Positions 42,703 to 50,749 of a stretch of 64,000 nucleotides of DNA are shown one piece after another (the first letter of the stretch is position 1; every line of letters starts with the position of its first letter). A program made the translations under genes and the position numbers. The stretch lies in contig JADKHI010000001.1 in NCBI GenBank assembly GCA_016721825.1, forward strand, positions 558,001 through 622,000. The letters are read 5' to 3'. A model generated the notes under the pieces. It was given only the letters and a program-made list of their open reading frames with translations, did no database searches and was not told where the DNA came from. The stretch is from Flavobacteriales bacterium. Lineage in GTDB: Bacteria > Bacteroidota > Bacteroidia > Flavobacteriales_F > PHOS-HE28.

Positions 42703-43839
42703 ATGCATTTCGAGCTCCACACCACCGACCCCCAGAGCAAGGCCCGCGCGGGCACGCTCCACACCGACCACGGCCCCATCCCCACCCCCGTCTTCATGCC
42801 GGTGGGTACCCTGGGCGCCACCAAGGCCGTGCACCCCCGCGAGTTGCGCAACGACATCGGTGCGCCCATCATGCTCAGCAACACCTACCACCTCTACCTG
42901 AGGCCGGGGACCGAGGTGCTCGAACACGCCGGCGGGCTGCACAAGTTCAACGGCTGGGACCGCCCCATCCTCACCGACAGCGGCGGCTTTCAGGTGCATT
43001 CCCTCAGCGACATCCGCAAGATCACCGAGGAAGGCGTGAAGTTCCAGAGCCACATCGATGGCAGTCGCCACCTCTTCACGCCGGAGAACGTGATGGACAC
43101 GCAGCGCAGCATCGGGGCCGACATCTGCATGGCCTTCGATGAGTGTACGCCGTGGCCCTGCGAGCTGAAGTACGCCACCGACAGCATGCACCGCACCCAC
43201 CGCTGGCTGGACCGCTGCATTGCCCGCTTCAAGGAGACGGAGCCGAAGTACGGCCACGAACAGGTCCTCTTCCCCATCGTGCAAGGAAGCACCATTCCGG
43301 AGCTGCGGAAGCAGAGCGCCACCTACATCGCGGAGAAGGGCGCTGTGGGCAATGCCATCGGCGGGCTGAGCGTGGGCGAACCCGAAGAAGAGATGTACGC
43401 CATGGCCGAGCTGTGCTGCGACATCCTGCCCAAGGACCGGCCGCGCTACCTGATGGGCGTGGGCACCCCGTGGAACCTGCTGGAGAACATGGCCGTCGGC
43501 ATCGACATGTTCGACTGCGTGATGCCCACCCGCAACGGCCGCAACGGCATGCTCTTCACCCGGCAGGGCGTCGTGAACATCAAGAACCGCACCTGGGCCG
43601 ACGACCACAGCCCCCTGGACCCCGACGGCACGTGCTGGGTGGACCAGGCCTACAGCCGCGCCTTCGTCCGCCACCTGTTCGTGACCAATGAGGTGCTCGG
43701 CCAGCAGATCGCCAGCCTGCACAACCTGGGCTTCTATGTGTCCCTGATGAATGAAGCGCGCCAGCAGATCCTCGGCGGCACCTTCAGCGCGTGGAAGGCC
43801 CGGTTGTTGCCCCAGCTCAAGCAACGGATCTCTGCCTGA
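42703..43839 (+). CDS. tgt: Queuine tRNA-ribosyltransferase
   Basis: A 378-residue enzyme that exchanges guanine-34 in GUN tRNAs for preQ1 (or queuine). Family stretches: MPVGTLGATKAVHP, SNTYHLYLRPG, the catalytic LTDSGGFQVHSL (Asp nucleophile region), GGLSVGEP, and MGVGTPWNLLE with FDCVMPTRNGRNG. At the C-terminal zinc site, where E. coli has C-x-C-x2-C before YSRAY, this protein has GTCWVDQAYSRAF, so only one of three Cys is kept; the later His is present (LHNLGF). The enzyme may lack zinc or bind it differently. It is 89 bp upstream of the LptF/G-type gene. Confidence 0.94.
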   Translation: MHFELHTTDPQSKARAGTLHTDHGPIPTPVFMPVGTLGATKAVHPRELRNDIGAPIMLSNTYHLYLRPGTEVLEHAGGLHKFNGWDRPILTDSGGFQVHSLSDIRKITEEGVKFQSHIDGSRHLFTPENVMDTQRSIGADICMAFDECTPWPCELKYATDSMHRTHRWLDRCIARFKETEPKYGHEQVLFPIVQGSTIPELRKQSATYIAEKGAVGNAIGGLSVGEPEEEMYAMAELCCDILPKDRPRYLMGVGTPWNLLENMAVGIDMFDCVMPTRNGRNGMLFTRQGVVNIKNRTWADDHSPLDPDGTCWVDQAYSRAFVRHLFVTNEVLGQQIASLHNLGFYVSLMNEARQQILGGTFSAWKARLLPQLKQRISA

Positions 43840-43854
43840 ACGCCGAGCCACTAG

Positions 43855-43914
43855 CTTCGGGCCGCGGGTGTGATCGCGGGATCGAGTCCGCAGCCGGTGG
43901 CCCAAAGCCCGAAG
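43855..43914. other. Inverted repeat between tgt and the LptF/G-type gene
   Basis: Arms GCTTCGGGC (43855-43863) and GCCCGAAGC (43906-43914) can form a nine-base stem with a GC-rich loop. It may be a weak terminator or mRNA processing or stability element within the operon. Symmetry is seen directly; the role is inferred. Confidence 0.4.
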
Positions 43915-43928
43915 CACCGCACGAGAGC

Positions 43929-45065
43929 ATGCTGAAGACCTTCGACCGCTACATCATCCGCCAGTTCCTCGGGAGCTTCTTCCTGATCCTGGTGCTCATC
44001 ATGGCCATTGCCGTGGTGTTCGATGCCAGCGAGAAGACGGGTGACTTCGCGAAGGGCAACGCGACCTGGCAGGAGATCGTGTTCGACTACTACGTCAACT
44101 TCATCCTGCATTACGCGAACCAGTTCAGCGGGCTGCTCATCTTCATCGCCGTGTTGCTGTTCACCAGCAAGCTGGCCGGTCGCACCGAGGTGATCGCGAC
44201 GCTCAGCAGCGGCGTCAGCTTCCCGCGCTTCATCCGACCCTACTTCATCGCGGCCACCATCCTTACCGCCCTCTCGCTCTACATGAACCACGAGGTGCTG
44301 CCCAAGGCGAACAAGAAACGCCTGGGCTTCGAGCGCGCTTACGTCTGGAGCACCTTCACCATCAAGGACCACCACCTGCTGCGCGAGATCGCACCGGGCA
44401 CCATTGCTTACTTCGAAACGTACGACGCCCCGATCAAGACCGGCTTCCGCTTCAGCCTGGAGCAATGGGACAGCACCGGACTGCGATCGAAGATGATCTG
44501 CGACAAGGCCGTGTACGACAGCGTGTCCAACACCTGGGCCTTGCACGACTGGCAGGTGCGCGACCTGGGCGGGCCCCTGCGTGCGCACATTCCCGGCACC
44601 GACCGCGACACGCTCCTCCAGACCGGTGCCGTGACCGAACGCCTGCGCCACGGGAACCTTACCGATACCGTGATCCCCCTGAAGCCCATCGACCTGGGCC
44701 AGCGCACCGAGAACGCCGCCGCCATGAGCCGACAGGACCTCAACGCCTACATCGCTGCGGAACGGTTCCGAGGCAGCAACAACGTGGCCTTCTACGAAGT
44801 GGAGAAGCACCAACGCACCTCCTACCCCTTCGCCACCTATGTGTTCACGCTGATCGGGGTCAGCATCGCCAGTCGGAAGGTGCGGGGCGGTACGGGCGTC
44901 CACCTGGCCCTTGGGGTGCTGCTTGTGCTGTTGTATGTGTTCGCCATGAAGCTGACCACCGTGGGCGCCACCAATGCAGGCTTCGATCCGCTGATCGCCG
45001 TGTGGTTGCCGAACATCGTGTTCGGCCTGGTCGGCATCTGGATCTACCAGAAGGCGCCGAAGTAG
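43929..45065 (+). CDS. LptF/LptG family permease (YjgP/YjgQ)
   Basis: A 378-residue inner-membrane protein of the lipopolysaccharide export ABC transporter. N-terminal cytoplasmic start MLKTFDRYIIRQFLGSFFL is typical, followed by a membrane helix, a second and third helix (LLIFIAVLLFTSKL, FIAATILTALSL), a large periplasmic beta-jellyroll-like domain (about 120-285), and three C-terminal helices. Start at 43929 chosen for that N-terminus; the frame upstream to 43791 is not conserved-looking and overlaps tgt. The paired permease and LptB ATPase are not in this window. Confidence 0.88.
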   Translation: MLKTFDRYIIRQFLGSFFLILVLIMAIAVVFDASEKTGDFAKGNATWQEIVFDYYVNFILHYANQFSGLLIFIAVLLFTSKLAGRTEVIATLSSGVSFPRFIRPYFIAATILTALSLYMNHEVLPKANKKRLGFERAYVWSTFTIKDHHLLREIAPGTIAYFETYDAPIKTGFRFSLEQWDSTGLRSKMICDKAVYDSVSNTWALHDWQVRDLGGPLRAHIPGTDRDTLLQTGAVTERLRHGNLTDTVIPLKPIDLGQRTENAAAMSRQDLNAYIAAERFRGSNNVAFYEVEKHQRTSYPFATYVFTLIGVSIASRKVRGGTGVHLALGVLLVLLYVFAMKLTTVGATNAGFDPLIAVWLPNIVFGLVGIWIYQKAPK

Positions 45066-45073
45066 GGTCTGAT

Positions 45074-45170
45074 GGTCCTGCGCGCCAGCGGCCTAAGGGG
45101 TCGCCGCGTCGCAGTGGCCATTAGTGGGATCGTTCATTGCTCCTCGCGAATCCGGTCCTATTTCTTCTTG
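45074..45170 (+). repeat. Dispersed intergenic repeat family 2, copy a
   Basis: Matches the segments at 60649-60720 and 60855-60945 in order: CCTGCGCGCCAGCGGC, AAGGGGTCGCC, CAGTGGCC, TCCTCGCGAA, TCCGGTCCT, TTCTTC. All copies are intergenic. The internal palindrome of copy 60855 is partly decayed here. Confidence 0.65.
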
Positions 45171-45205
45171 AAAAAGTATCCTGACACGGAGATCGCGAAG
45201 GCCAT

Positions 45206-45371
45206 GCTTCCTTCGCTCCCCCGCGCCTCAGCGAGGGGGTGGAGGGGGAGCCGGTACGCATGGTCTTCGCTCATGGGAACTCCATTCGTGTTCTAGTGGC
45301 GGATCGCCCGGCAGCTCCCCTCCGCCCCCTCGCTGATCGGCCTGCGGCCTGCGCGGGGGATGAGAGGAAGC
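45206..45371. repeat. Large imperfect inverted repeat upstream of the ars operon
   Basis: Left arm 45206-45255 (GCTTCCTTCGCTCCCCCGCG ... AGCCGG) and right arm 45308-45371 (CCGGCAGCTCCCC ... GAGAGGAAGC) are reverse complements with few mismatches and one ~14-base insertion in the right arm. The 52-base centre is unrelated. Could be a decayed MITE-like element or a long RNA hairpin. Confidence 0.7.
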
Positions 45372-45438
45372 GATCCGCAATGCGCCCTCAACCTTTCACA
45401 ACTTTCTTTCATCGTCATGTACCGATGATCATCCTTTC

Positions 45439-45454
45439 ATCGTATTATTGCGAT
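45439..45454. promoter_or_regulatory. Candidate ArsR operator and overlapping promoter
   Basis: The palindrome ATCGTATT-ATTGCGAT (6 of 8 positions symmetrical) overlaps TATTATTG, a one-mismatch -7 box, 14 bases before the arsR ATG. An ArsR-type repressor binding here would block its own operon. Inference from symmetry and position. Confidence 0.4.
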
Positions 45455-45467
45455 CTATAAGAACACC

Positions 45468-45800
45468 ATGGGCGTCACCAAGACCGATCTCTTCACTGCG
45501 CAACAGAACCAACTGGCCACGTGGGCCAAGGTGCTGGGCCACCCCGCGCGAATCGCCATCCTGCAATATGTGCTGAAGCAACGCAGCTGCGTCTGTGGAA
45601 GTCTGGTGGACGAACTGGGCCTGGCGCAGGCCACCATCAGCCAGCACCTCCGCGAGCTGAAGGATGCAGGTCTGATCACCGGGACCGTGGAAGGCACCAG
45701 CGTGTGCTACTGCATCGAACCGAAGGCCTGGGCCAAGGCGCAGGCCGCCTTCAACACCCTCTTCGACAAATACAAACCCGTCGACAGCACGTGCTGTTGA
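45468..45800 (+). CDS. arsR: ArsR/SmtB family metalloregulator
   Basis: A 110-residue winged-helix repressor. Seen: LATWAKVLGHPARIAILQYV (family N-terminus), the alpha-3 metal motif CVCGSLV (As(III)-type CxC), and the recognition helix LAQATISQHLRELKDAGLI. The C-terminus ends STCC, an additional possible thiolate pair. Release from DNA on arsenite binding would turn on the operon that follows. It is first in a same-strand run of six genes. Confidence 0.93.
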   Translation: MGVTKTDLFTAQQNQLATWAKVLGHPARIAILQYVLKQRSCVCGSLVDELGLAQATISQHLRELKDAGLITGTVEGTSVCYCIEPKAWAKAQAAFNTLFDKYKPVDSTCC

Positions 45801-45851
45801 GCATCCGCATGTTACGCTGAGCCCGCCGAAGCGCTCTAAAAAAGCAAAGCC

Positions 45852-46781
45852 ATGAACACCGCGAACGAAACGAAAGAGATGGTCCGGCAGAAGTACGCCG
45901 AGATCGCTTTACAGGACAAGGACACCAACGCCAGCAGCTGCTGTGGCGCCGGTGGATGCAGCACCGAGGTCTATAACATCATGACCGACGACTACAGCGA
46001 ACTGAAAGGCTACAACGCCGATGCCGACCTCGGCCTGGGCTGCGGCCTGCCCACCCAATTCGCCGGCATCAAGCCGGGCGATACGGTGCTCGACCTGGGC
46101 TCCGGAGCTGGTAACGATTGCTTCGTGGCGCGCCACGAAGTCGGCGAGGATGGCCGTGTGATCGGTGTCGACTTCACGCCCGAGATGATCACCAAGGCGA
46201 AGGCCAACGCCGCCAAGCTCGGCTACCAGAACGTCGAGTTCCGCCAAGGCGACATCGAGGCACTGCCCCTCACCAGCAACATCGTGGATGTGGTGGTGAG
46301 CAACTGCGTGCTCAACCTGGTGCCGGACAAGCGCAAGGCCCTGAGCGAGGTGCTGCGCGTGCTGAAACCCGGTGGCCACTTCAGCATCAGCGATGTGGTG
46401 TTGCGCGGCGAACTGCCCGCACAGCTCCAGCATGCGGCCGAGATGTACGCCGGTTGCGTGAGCGGCGCCCTGCAGGAAAGCGAATACCTCGGCATCATCC
46501 ACGACCTCGGTTTCGAGCAGGTGACCGTGCAGAAGCGCAAGCCCATCGTGCTGCCGGACGACATCCTTTCCAACTACATGGACGCTGAGCAGATCGCCGC
46601 CTACAAGGCCAGCGGGACCAGCATCTTCAGCATCACCGCGGCCGCAAGCAAGCCTTCCACAGGTGGCGCTGCCGACAACGCCAAGGCCGCCTGTTGCGCA
46701 CCCAACGCCGAAGGCACCGAGAAGGTGAAGGTCAGCACCGGAGAGACCTGCGGCTGCGGCATCGATAGCACCTGCTGCTGA
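45852..46781 (+). CDS. arsM: Arsenite S-adenosylmethionine methyltransferase
   Basis: A 309-residue SAM methyltransferase converting arsenite to methylated arsenicals. SAM-binding VLDLGSGAGNDCF; the three As-binding cysteines conserved in ArsM enzymes are visible as Cys64 (LGCGLP), Cys152 (SNCVLNL) and Cys202 (AGCVSGA). An N-terminal SSCCGAGGC cluster and a C-terminal tail with CCAPN and CGCGIDSTCC add more thiols, common in Bacteroidota ArsM. Start at 45852, after a 51-bp gap from arsR. The next gene follows after 15 bp. Confidence 0.93.
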   Translation: MNTANETKEMVRQKYAEIALQDKDTNASSCCGAGGCSTEVYNIMTDDYSELKGYNADADLGLGCGLPTQFAGIKPGDTVLDLGSGAGNDCFVARHEVGEDGRVIGVDFTPEMITKAKANAAKLGYQNVEFRQGDIEALPLTSNIVDVVVSNCVLNLVPDKRKALSEVLRVLKPGGHFSISDVVLRGELPAQLQHAAEMYAGCVSGALQESEYLGIIHDLGFEQVTVQKRKPIVLPDDILSNYMDAEQIAAYKASGTSIFSITAAASKPSTGGAADNAKAACCAPNAEGTEKVKVSTGETCGCGIDSTCC

Positions 46782-46796
46782 ACAACACCATCCAGC

Positions 46797-47426
46797 ATGA
46801 GCACCTCGCAATTCGACGCCAAGGGGCACTGGGAGCAGGTCTACGACCGCAAGGGACCGCAGGACGTCAGCTGGTTCCAAGCCATGCCGAAGGCCTCCCT
46901 CCGCTTGTTCGAGGAGTACGCCGTGCCCCAGAGCGCGCGCATCATCGACGTGGGCGGCGGCGATAGCCTGCTGGTGGACCATCTGCTGGAGCGCGGCTAC
47001 TCCGCCATCTCCGTATTGGACATCAGCGGCAAGGCGTTGGAGAAAGCGAAAGCACGACTGGGACCGCGTGCGGATGCTTTAAGCTGGATCGAGGCCGATG
47101 CCACGCACTTCACCGCACCCACGCCCTTCGATGTGTGGCACGACCGTGCGGTCTTCCACTTCCTTACTGACGATGCTGCGGTGGACGCCTACTTGGAACG
47201 TGTGGCCGAACTACTGGTGCCCGGTGGTCTGCTGATCCTTGCCACCTTCAGTGAGAACGGTCCCGAGAAGTGCAGCGGCATCCCCGTGCACCGTTACAGC
47301 GAAGCGGAGATGGTGGCGCGCCTCCAAAAAGTCTGCGAGCGCATCAAGTGCTTCGCCGTGGACCATGTGACACCCTTCGATACCGTGCAGAATTTTCTGT
47401 TCTGTGCCTTCCGCAAGAAACCATGA
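46797..47426 (+). CDS. Class I SAM-dependent methyltransferase in the ars operon
   Basis: A 209-residue methyltransferase with a Rossmann SAM site IIDVGGGDSLLVDHLLERGY, an acidic VLDIS, and a DRAVFHFL motif. It is shorter than ArsM and lacks its three Cys signature. Its stop overlaps the arsC-like start (ATGA at 47423-47426). Placement between arsM and arsC suggests a role in arsenic or thiol metabolism, for example methylating an arsenical or a toxic thiol, but the sequence gives no substrate. From memory, similar proteins accompany ars operons in other Bacteroidota. Confidence 0.8.
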   Translation: MSTSQFDAKGHWEQVYDRKGPQDVSWFQAMPKASLRLFEEYAVPQSARIIDVGGGDSLLVDHLLERGYSAISVLDISGKALEKAKARLGPRADALSWIEADATHFTAPTPFDVWHDRAVFHFLTDDAAVDAYLERVAELLVPGGLLILATFSENGPEKCSGIPVHRYSEAEMVARLQKVCERIKCFAVDHVTPFDTVQNFLFCAFRKKP

Positions 47427-48120
47427 TGCCCATTCTCTCGCTCACCGCCTTCTGCGTTGCCACACTTATTGTGAACCCATCCGGCACTATCCCCATGGAC
47501 CGCACCCTTCAGCCCGAACTACAGCGTTACGTGAACGAACGCGTGATGCCAGCCGTAGCGAACATCCCCGCAGAACGCAAGGAAAGCCTGGACCTGGTCG
47601 CCGCGTTCGTGAAGGAGCGCAAGGCCGCAGGCCAGAGCGCTGAGCTCACCTTCATTTGCACGCACAACAGCCGCCGCAGCCACCTCAGTCAGATCTGGGC
47701 AGCCACGGCCGCGTGGTACTTCGGCCAGGACCATGTGCGCACCTACAGCGGAGGCACCGAAGCCACGGCCTTCAACTCGCGCGCGGTGGCAGCCCTTGAA
47801 CGCGCTGGCTTCGGCGTGGTGAGGCCGGAGGGCAAGAACCCGCGCTACGAAGTGTCTTTCACTCCGGAACACACTCCGGAGATCTGCTGGAGCAAGACCT
47901 ACAGCGACCCTGCGAACCCACAAAAGGACTTCTGCGCGGTGATGACCTGCTCGCAGGCCGATGCCGCCTGCCCGATCGTGCTAGGCGCACGGGACCGCAT
48001 CAGCTTGCCCTATGATGATCCGAAGGTGGCCGATGGCACGCCCGAGGAGGCACAACTGTATGATGAGCGCTGCCTGCAGATCGCTGCGGAGCTGTTCTAC
48101 GTGATGCAACAGGCCGCGCG

Positions 48121-48124
<4 letters not shown>
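47423..48124 (+). CDS. arsC: Arsenate reductase-like low-molecular-weight tyrosine phosphatase family protein
   Basis: A 233-residue protein whose P-loop CTHNSRRS is the CX5R motif of thioredoxin-type arsenate reductases and LMW tyrosine phosphatases. Further along are DFCAVMTCSQAD with a Cys pair and a C-terminal acidic helix. It would reduce arsenate to arsenite for export. The N-terminal 24 residues (MMPILSLTAFCVATLIV...) are hydrophobic and odd for a cytoplasmic enzyme; an internal ATG at 47495 (MDRTLQPELQ) may be the true start. The stop overlaps acr3 (ATGA). The role is supported by operon context. Confidence 0.85.
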
Positions 48125-49148
<1,024 letters not shown>

Positions 49149-49152
<4 letters not shown>

Positions 49153-49610
49153 CCATGGAACCCCGCACCACCGCCCTCCTCGCCCTCTTCTCCGAAGGCC
49201 GCACCCGCTTCACCAAATTGCTGGACACGCTCACCAAGGCCGACCTGCCAAAGAAGCTCGCACCATCGCCCAACAGCATCGGCTTCCTGGTGCGCCACAT
49301 CGGCGATGTGGAACTGCTCTTCGCCAAGAACGTGTTCGGCCTCGCCGATGTGCAGGTGCACGCCAGCACCGTGGCCAAGGGACACGATACCGGCGAGTGG
49401 ACCGACCTGGCCGTGCTGAAGGCTTACGTGCAGGAGAGCGCCGACACACTGCGCCGCGCCATCGAAGCCACCAGCGATGCCGACTGGGATACCGTGATCG
49501 AGACGAAGGAGTTCGGGAAGAAGACCAAGGCCGAAGCGCTTGGACGCATCGTTACGCACACGGCGTACCATGCAGGGCAGATCGGGTTGGTGGTGAAGTA
49601 CGGGGCCTGA
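49149..49610 (+). CDS. DinB/YfiT-like metal-dependent protein
   Basis: A 153-residue four-helix protein of the DinB family. The metal-binding histidines are visible: His in LVRHIGDVE and the pair HTAYHAGQIG near the C-terminus. Family members are often thiol transferases using bacillithiol or mycothiol; no substrate shown here. GTG at 49149 overlaps the acr3 stop; ATG at 49155 (MEPRTT) is an alternative. As last gene of the ars operon it may aid thiol-based detoxification (inference). Confidence 0.82.
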
Positions 49611-49640
49611 GGTCAACGGTGGCTGCGCAGGTACAGTGCA

Positions 49641-49660
49641 GCGCGCCAGCGGCCCAAGGG
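49641..49660 (+). repeat. Dispersed intergenic repeat family 2, short copy
   Basis: Only the left core GCGCGCCAGCGGCCCAAGGG is present, in the gap between the ars operon and the next gene. Copies with more of the element are at 45074, 60649 and 60855. Confidence 0.5.
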
Positions 49661-49757
49661 AACCACCATGCATCGTCATTGTCATCCGCCATCGTCCTTC
49701 TTTCAAGGCCTCCGCCTGATCAAAGAAGCAGGCCGACCAACAGAACGCGCCCGCCCT

Positions 49758-49765
49758 TAGCTTTG
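49758..49765 (+). promoter_or_regulatory. Bacteroidota -7 promoter box (TAGCTTTG)
   Basis: A perfect TAnnTTTG match, identical in sequence to the box at 2782-2789, ending five bases before the ATG at 49771. Predicted transcription would begin at or next to the start codon. Confidence 0.5.
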
Positions 49766-49770
49766 GGAAT

Positions 49771-50568
49771 ATGTCCCTTCCGACGTTCCATTTCCACCAC
49801 GCGCTCACCGTGGCGCTGCTCGCCCTGCCAGGCATGGCGCATGCACAGGCCTACAACTACCCCAACGGCAGTACCGTAGCCGACTTCACCGTTACCGATG
49901 TGGACGGCAACACCCACACCCTATACACTTACACCGCACAGGGCCGCTATGTGCTGCTCGACTTCTTCACGCTGTCGTGCCTGCCCTGCCAGGAAACGGC
50001 GCCGCATTGGGCCGAACTCTACCAGACCTACGGGTGCAACAGCGCCGATATCGTCTGCCTCTCCCTGGACTACGAGGCCAATACGGTGGCGGAGGTCCAA
50101 GCCTATTCCACCACCTATTGCGGCCCTTGGGCGCACCCGCCGGTGGTCACCGATGCGCTGGCGCTGACCGACGTGTTCGGTGTGGGCAATGCCCCCAATT
50201 ACTGCCTCATCGGCCCGGACAATGTGATGATCAACAACGTCATCTGGCCGGTGGCCTCCATGGCCGACTTTGTGGCCGCGCTGCCCGTTGGCAGTGGTGT
50301 GGCCCCGCAAGCGTGCGGTGTGGGCATGGCGGAAACGGAGGTGCCCGCGCAGGCCATCTATCCCAACCCCACCAGCGGCCTTGTGCAACTGGGGCGGGCG
50401 GACGTGGTGAGCGTGGCCGTGCATGATGCGAGCGGGCGGCTGTGCACCACCCGGCCGGTGAAGGCGGGCCAACTGGATCTGCAAGGCCTTGCGCCAGGGC
50501 TCTATGTGCTCCACCAGCTCAATGCGCGCGGCGTGGCCGTGGGCAGCTCCCGCACCATGCTGGAGTAA
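49771..50568 (+). CDS. Secreted redoxin-domain protein with T9SS sorting domain
   Basis: A 265-residue exported protein. A long signal region ends near AHAQ (residue 26). A thioredoxin/redoxin domain (about 28-170) carries the CXXC motif SCLPCQ in LLDFFTLSCLPC. Extra cysteines (YGC, IVC, YCGP) may form disulfides. The final ~75 residues (AIYPNPTSG... GLYVLHQL) are a T9SS type A sorting domain. So this is a surface-displayed or released disulfide oxidoreductase-like protein. A perfect -7 box precedes it closely. Confidence 0.85.
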   Translation: MSLPTFHFHHALTVALLALPGMAHAQAYNYPNGSTVADFTVTDVDGNTHTLYTYTAQGRYVLLDFFTLSCLPCQETAPHWAELYQTYGCNSADIVCLSLDYEANTVAEVQAYSTTYCGPWAHPPVVTDALALTDVFGVGNAPNYCLIGPDNVMINNVIWPVASMADFVAALPVGSGVAPQACGVGMAETEVPAQAIYPNPTSGLVQLGRADVVSVAVHDASGRLCTTRPVKAGQLDLQGLAPGLYVLHQLNARGVAVGSSRTMLE

Positions 50569-50627
50569 GCGACGCTCCCCTTCCCGCAACGGCGTGCCAC
50601 GCCTTATCCCCACCGGGCCGCCGCCCC

Positions 50628-50748
50628 GACCCGATCGAATGAAAGCCCAAGGGTCAGCGGCCAACGCCGTGATCCCCGAACATTCAAGCTCGTGGCCCGT
50701 GGCCCAAGGCTCGTGGCCAATTGACGAAGAAGCAAGCTCCGCTGCGCT
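50628..50748 (+). repeat. Dispersed intergenic repeat family 1, copy a
   Basis: Shares with 53744-53880 and 54653-54744 the blocks GATCGAATGAAAGCCCAAGG, CCAACGCCG, AAGCTCGTGGCCCGTGGCCC, AAGGCTCGTGGCC and AGAAGCAAGCTCCGCTGC. The copy lies in the convergent gap between two T9SS cargo genes. No coding frame looks real. Confidence 0.7.
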
Positions 50749-50749
50749 A

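Larger units (their letters stand above)
45066..45467. other. 402-bp intergenic region with dispersed repeat, large inverted repeat and ars promoter
   Basis: No coding frame here looks real. The first ~100 bp match a dispersed intergenic repeat (copies at 60649, 60855). The middle has a ~60-base-armed inverted repeat (45206-45371). The last ~40 bp carry the arsR promoter and operator candidate. Confidence 0.7.

Noticed and set aside
45206..45371. Simple transcription terminator for the LptF/G-type gene
   Set aside because: Arms are much longer than a terminator needs and lie 140 bp past the stop without a T run, so it is reported as an inverted repeat instead.
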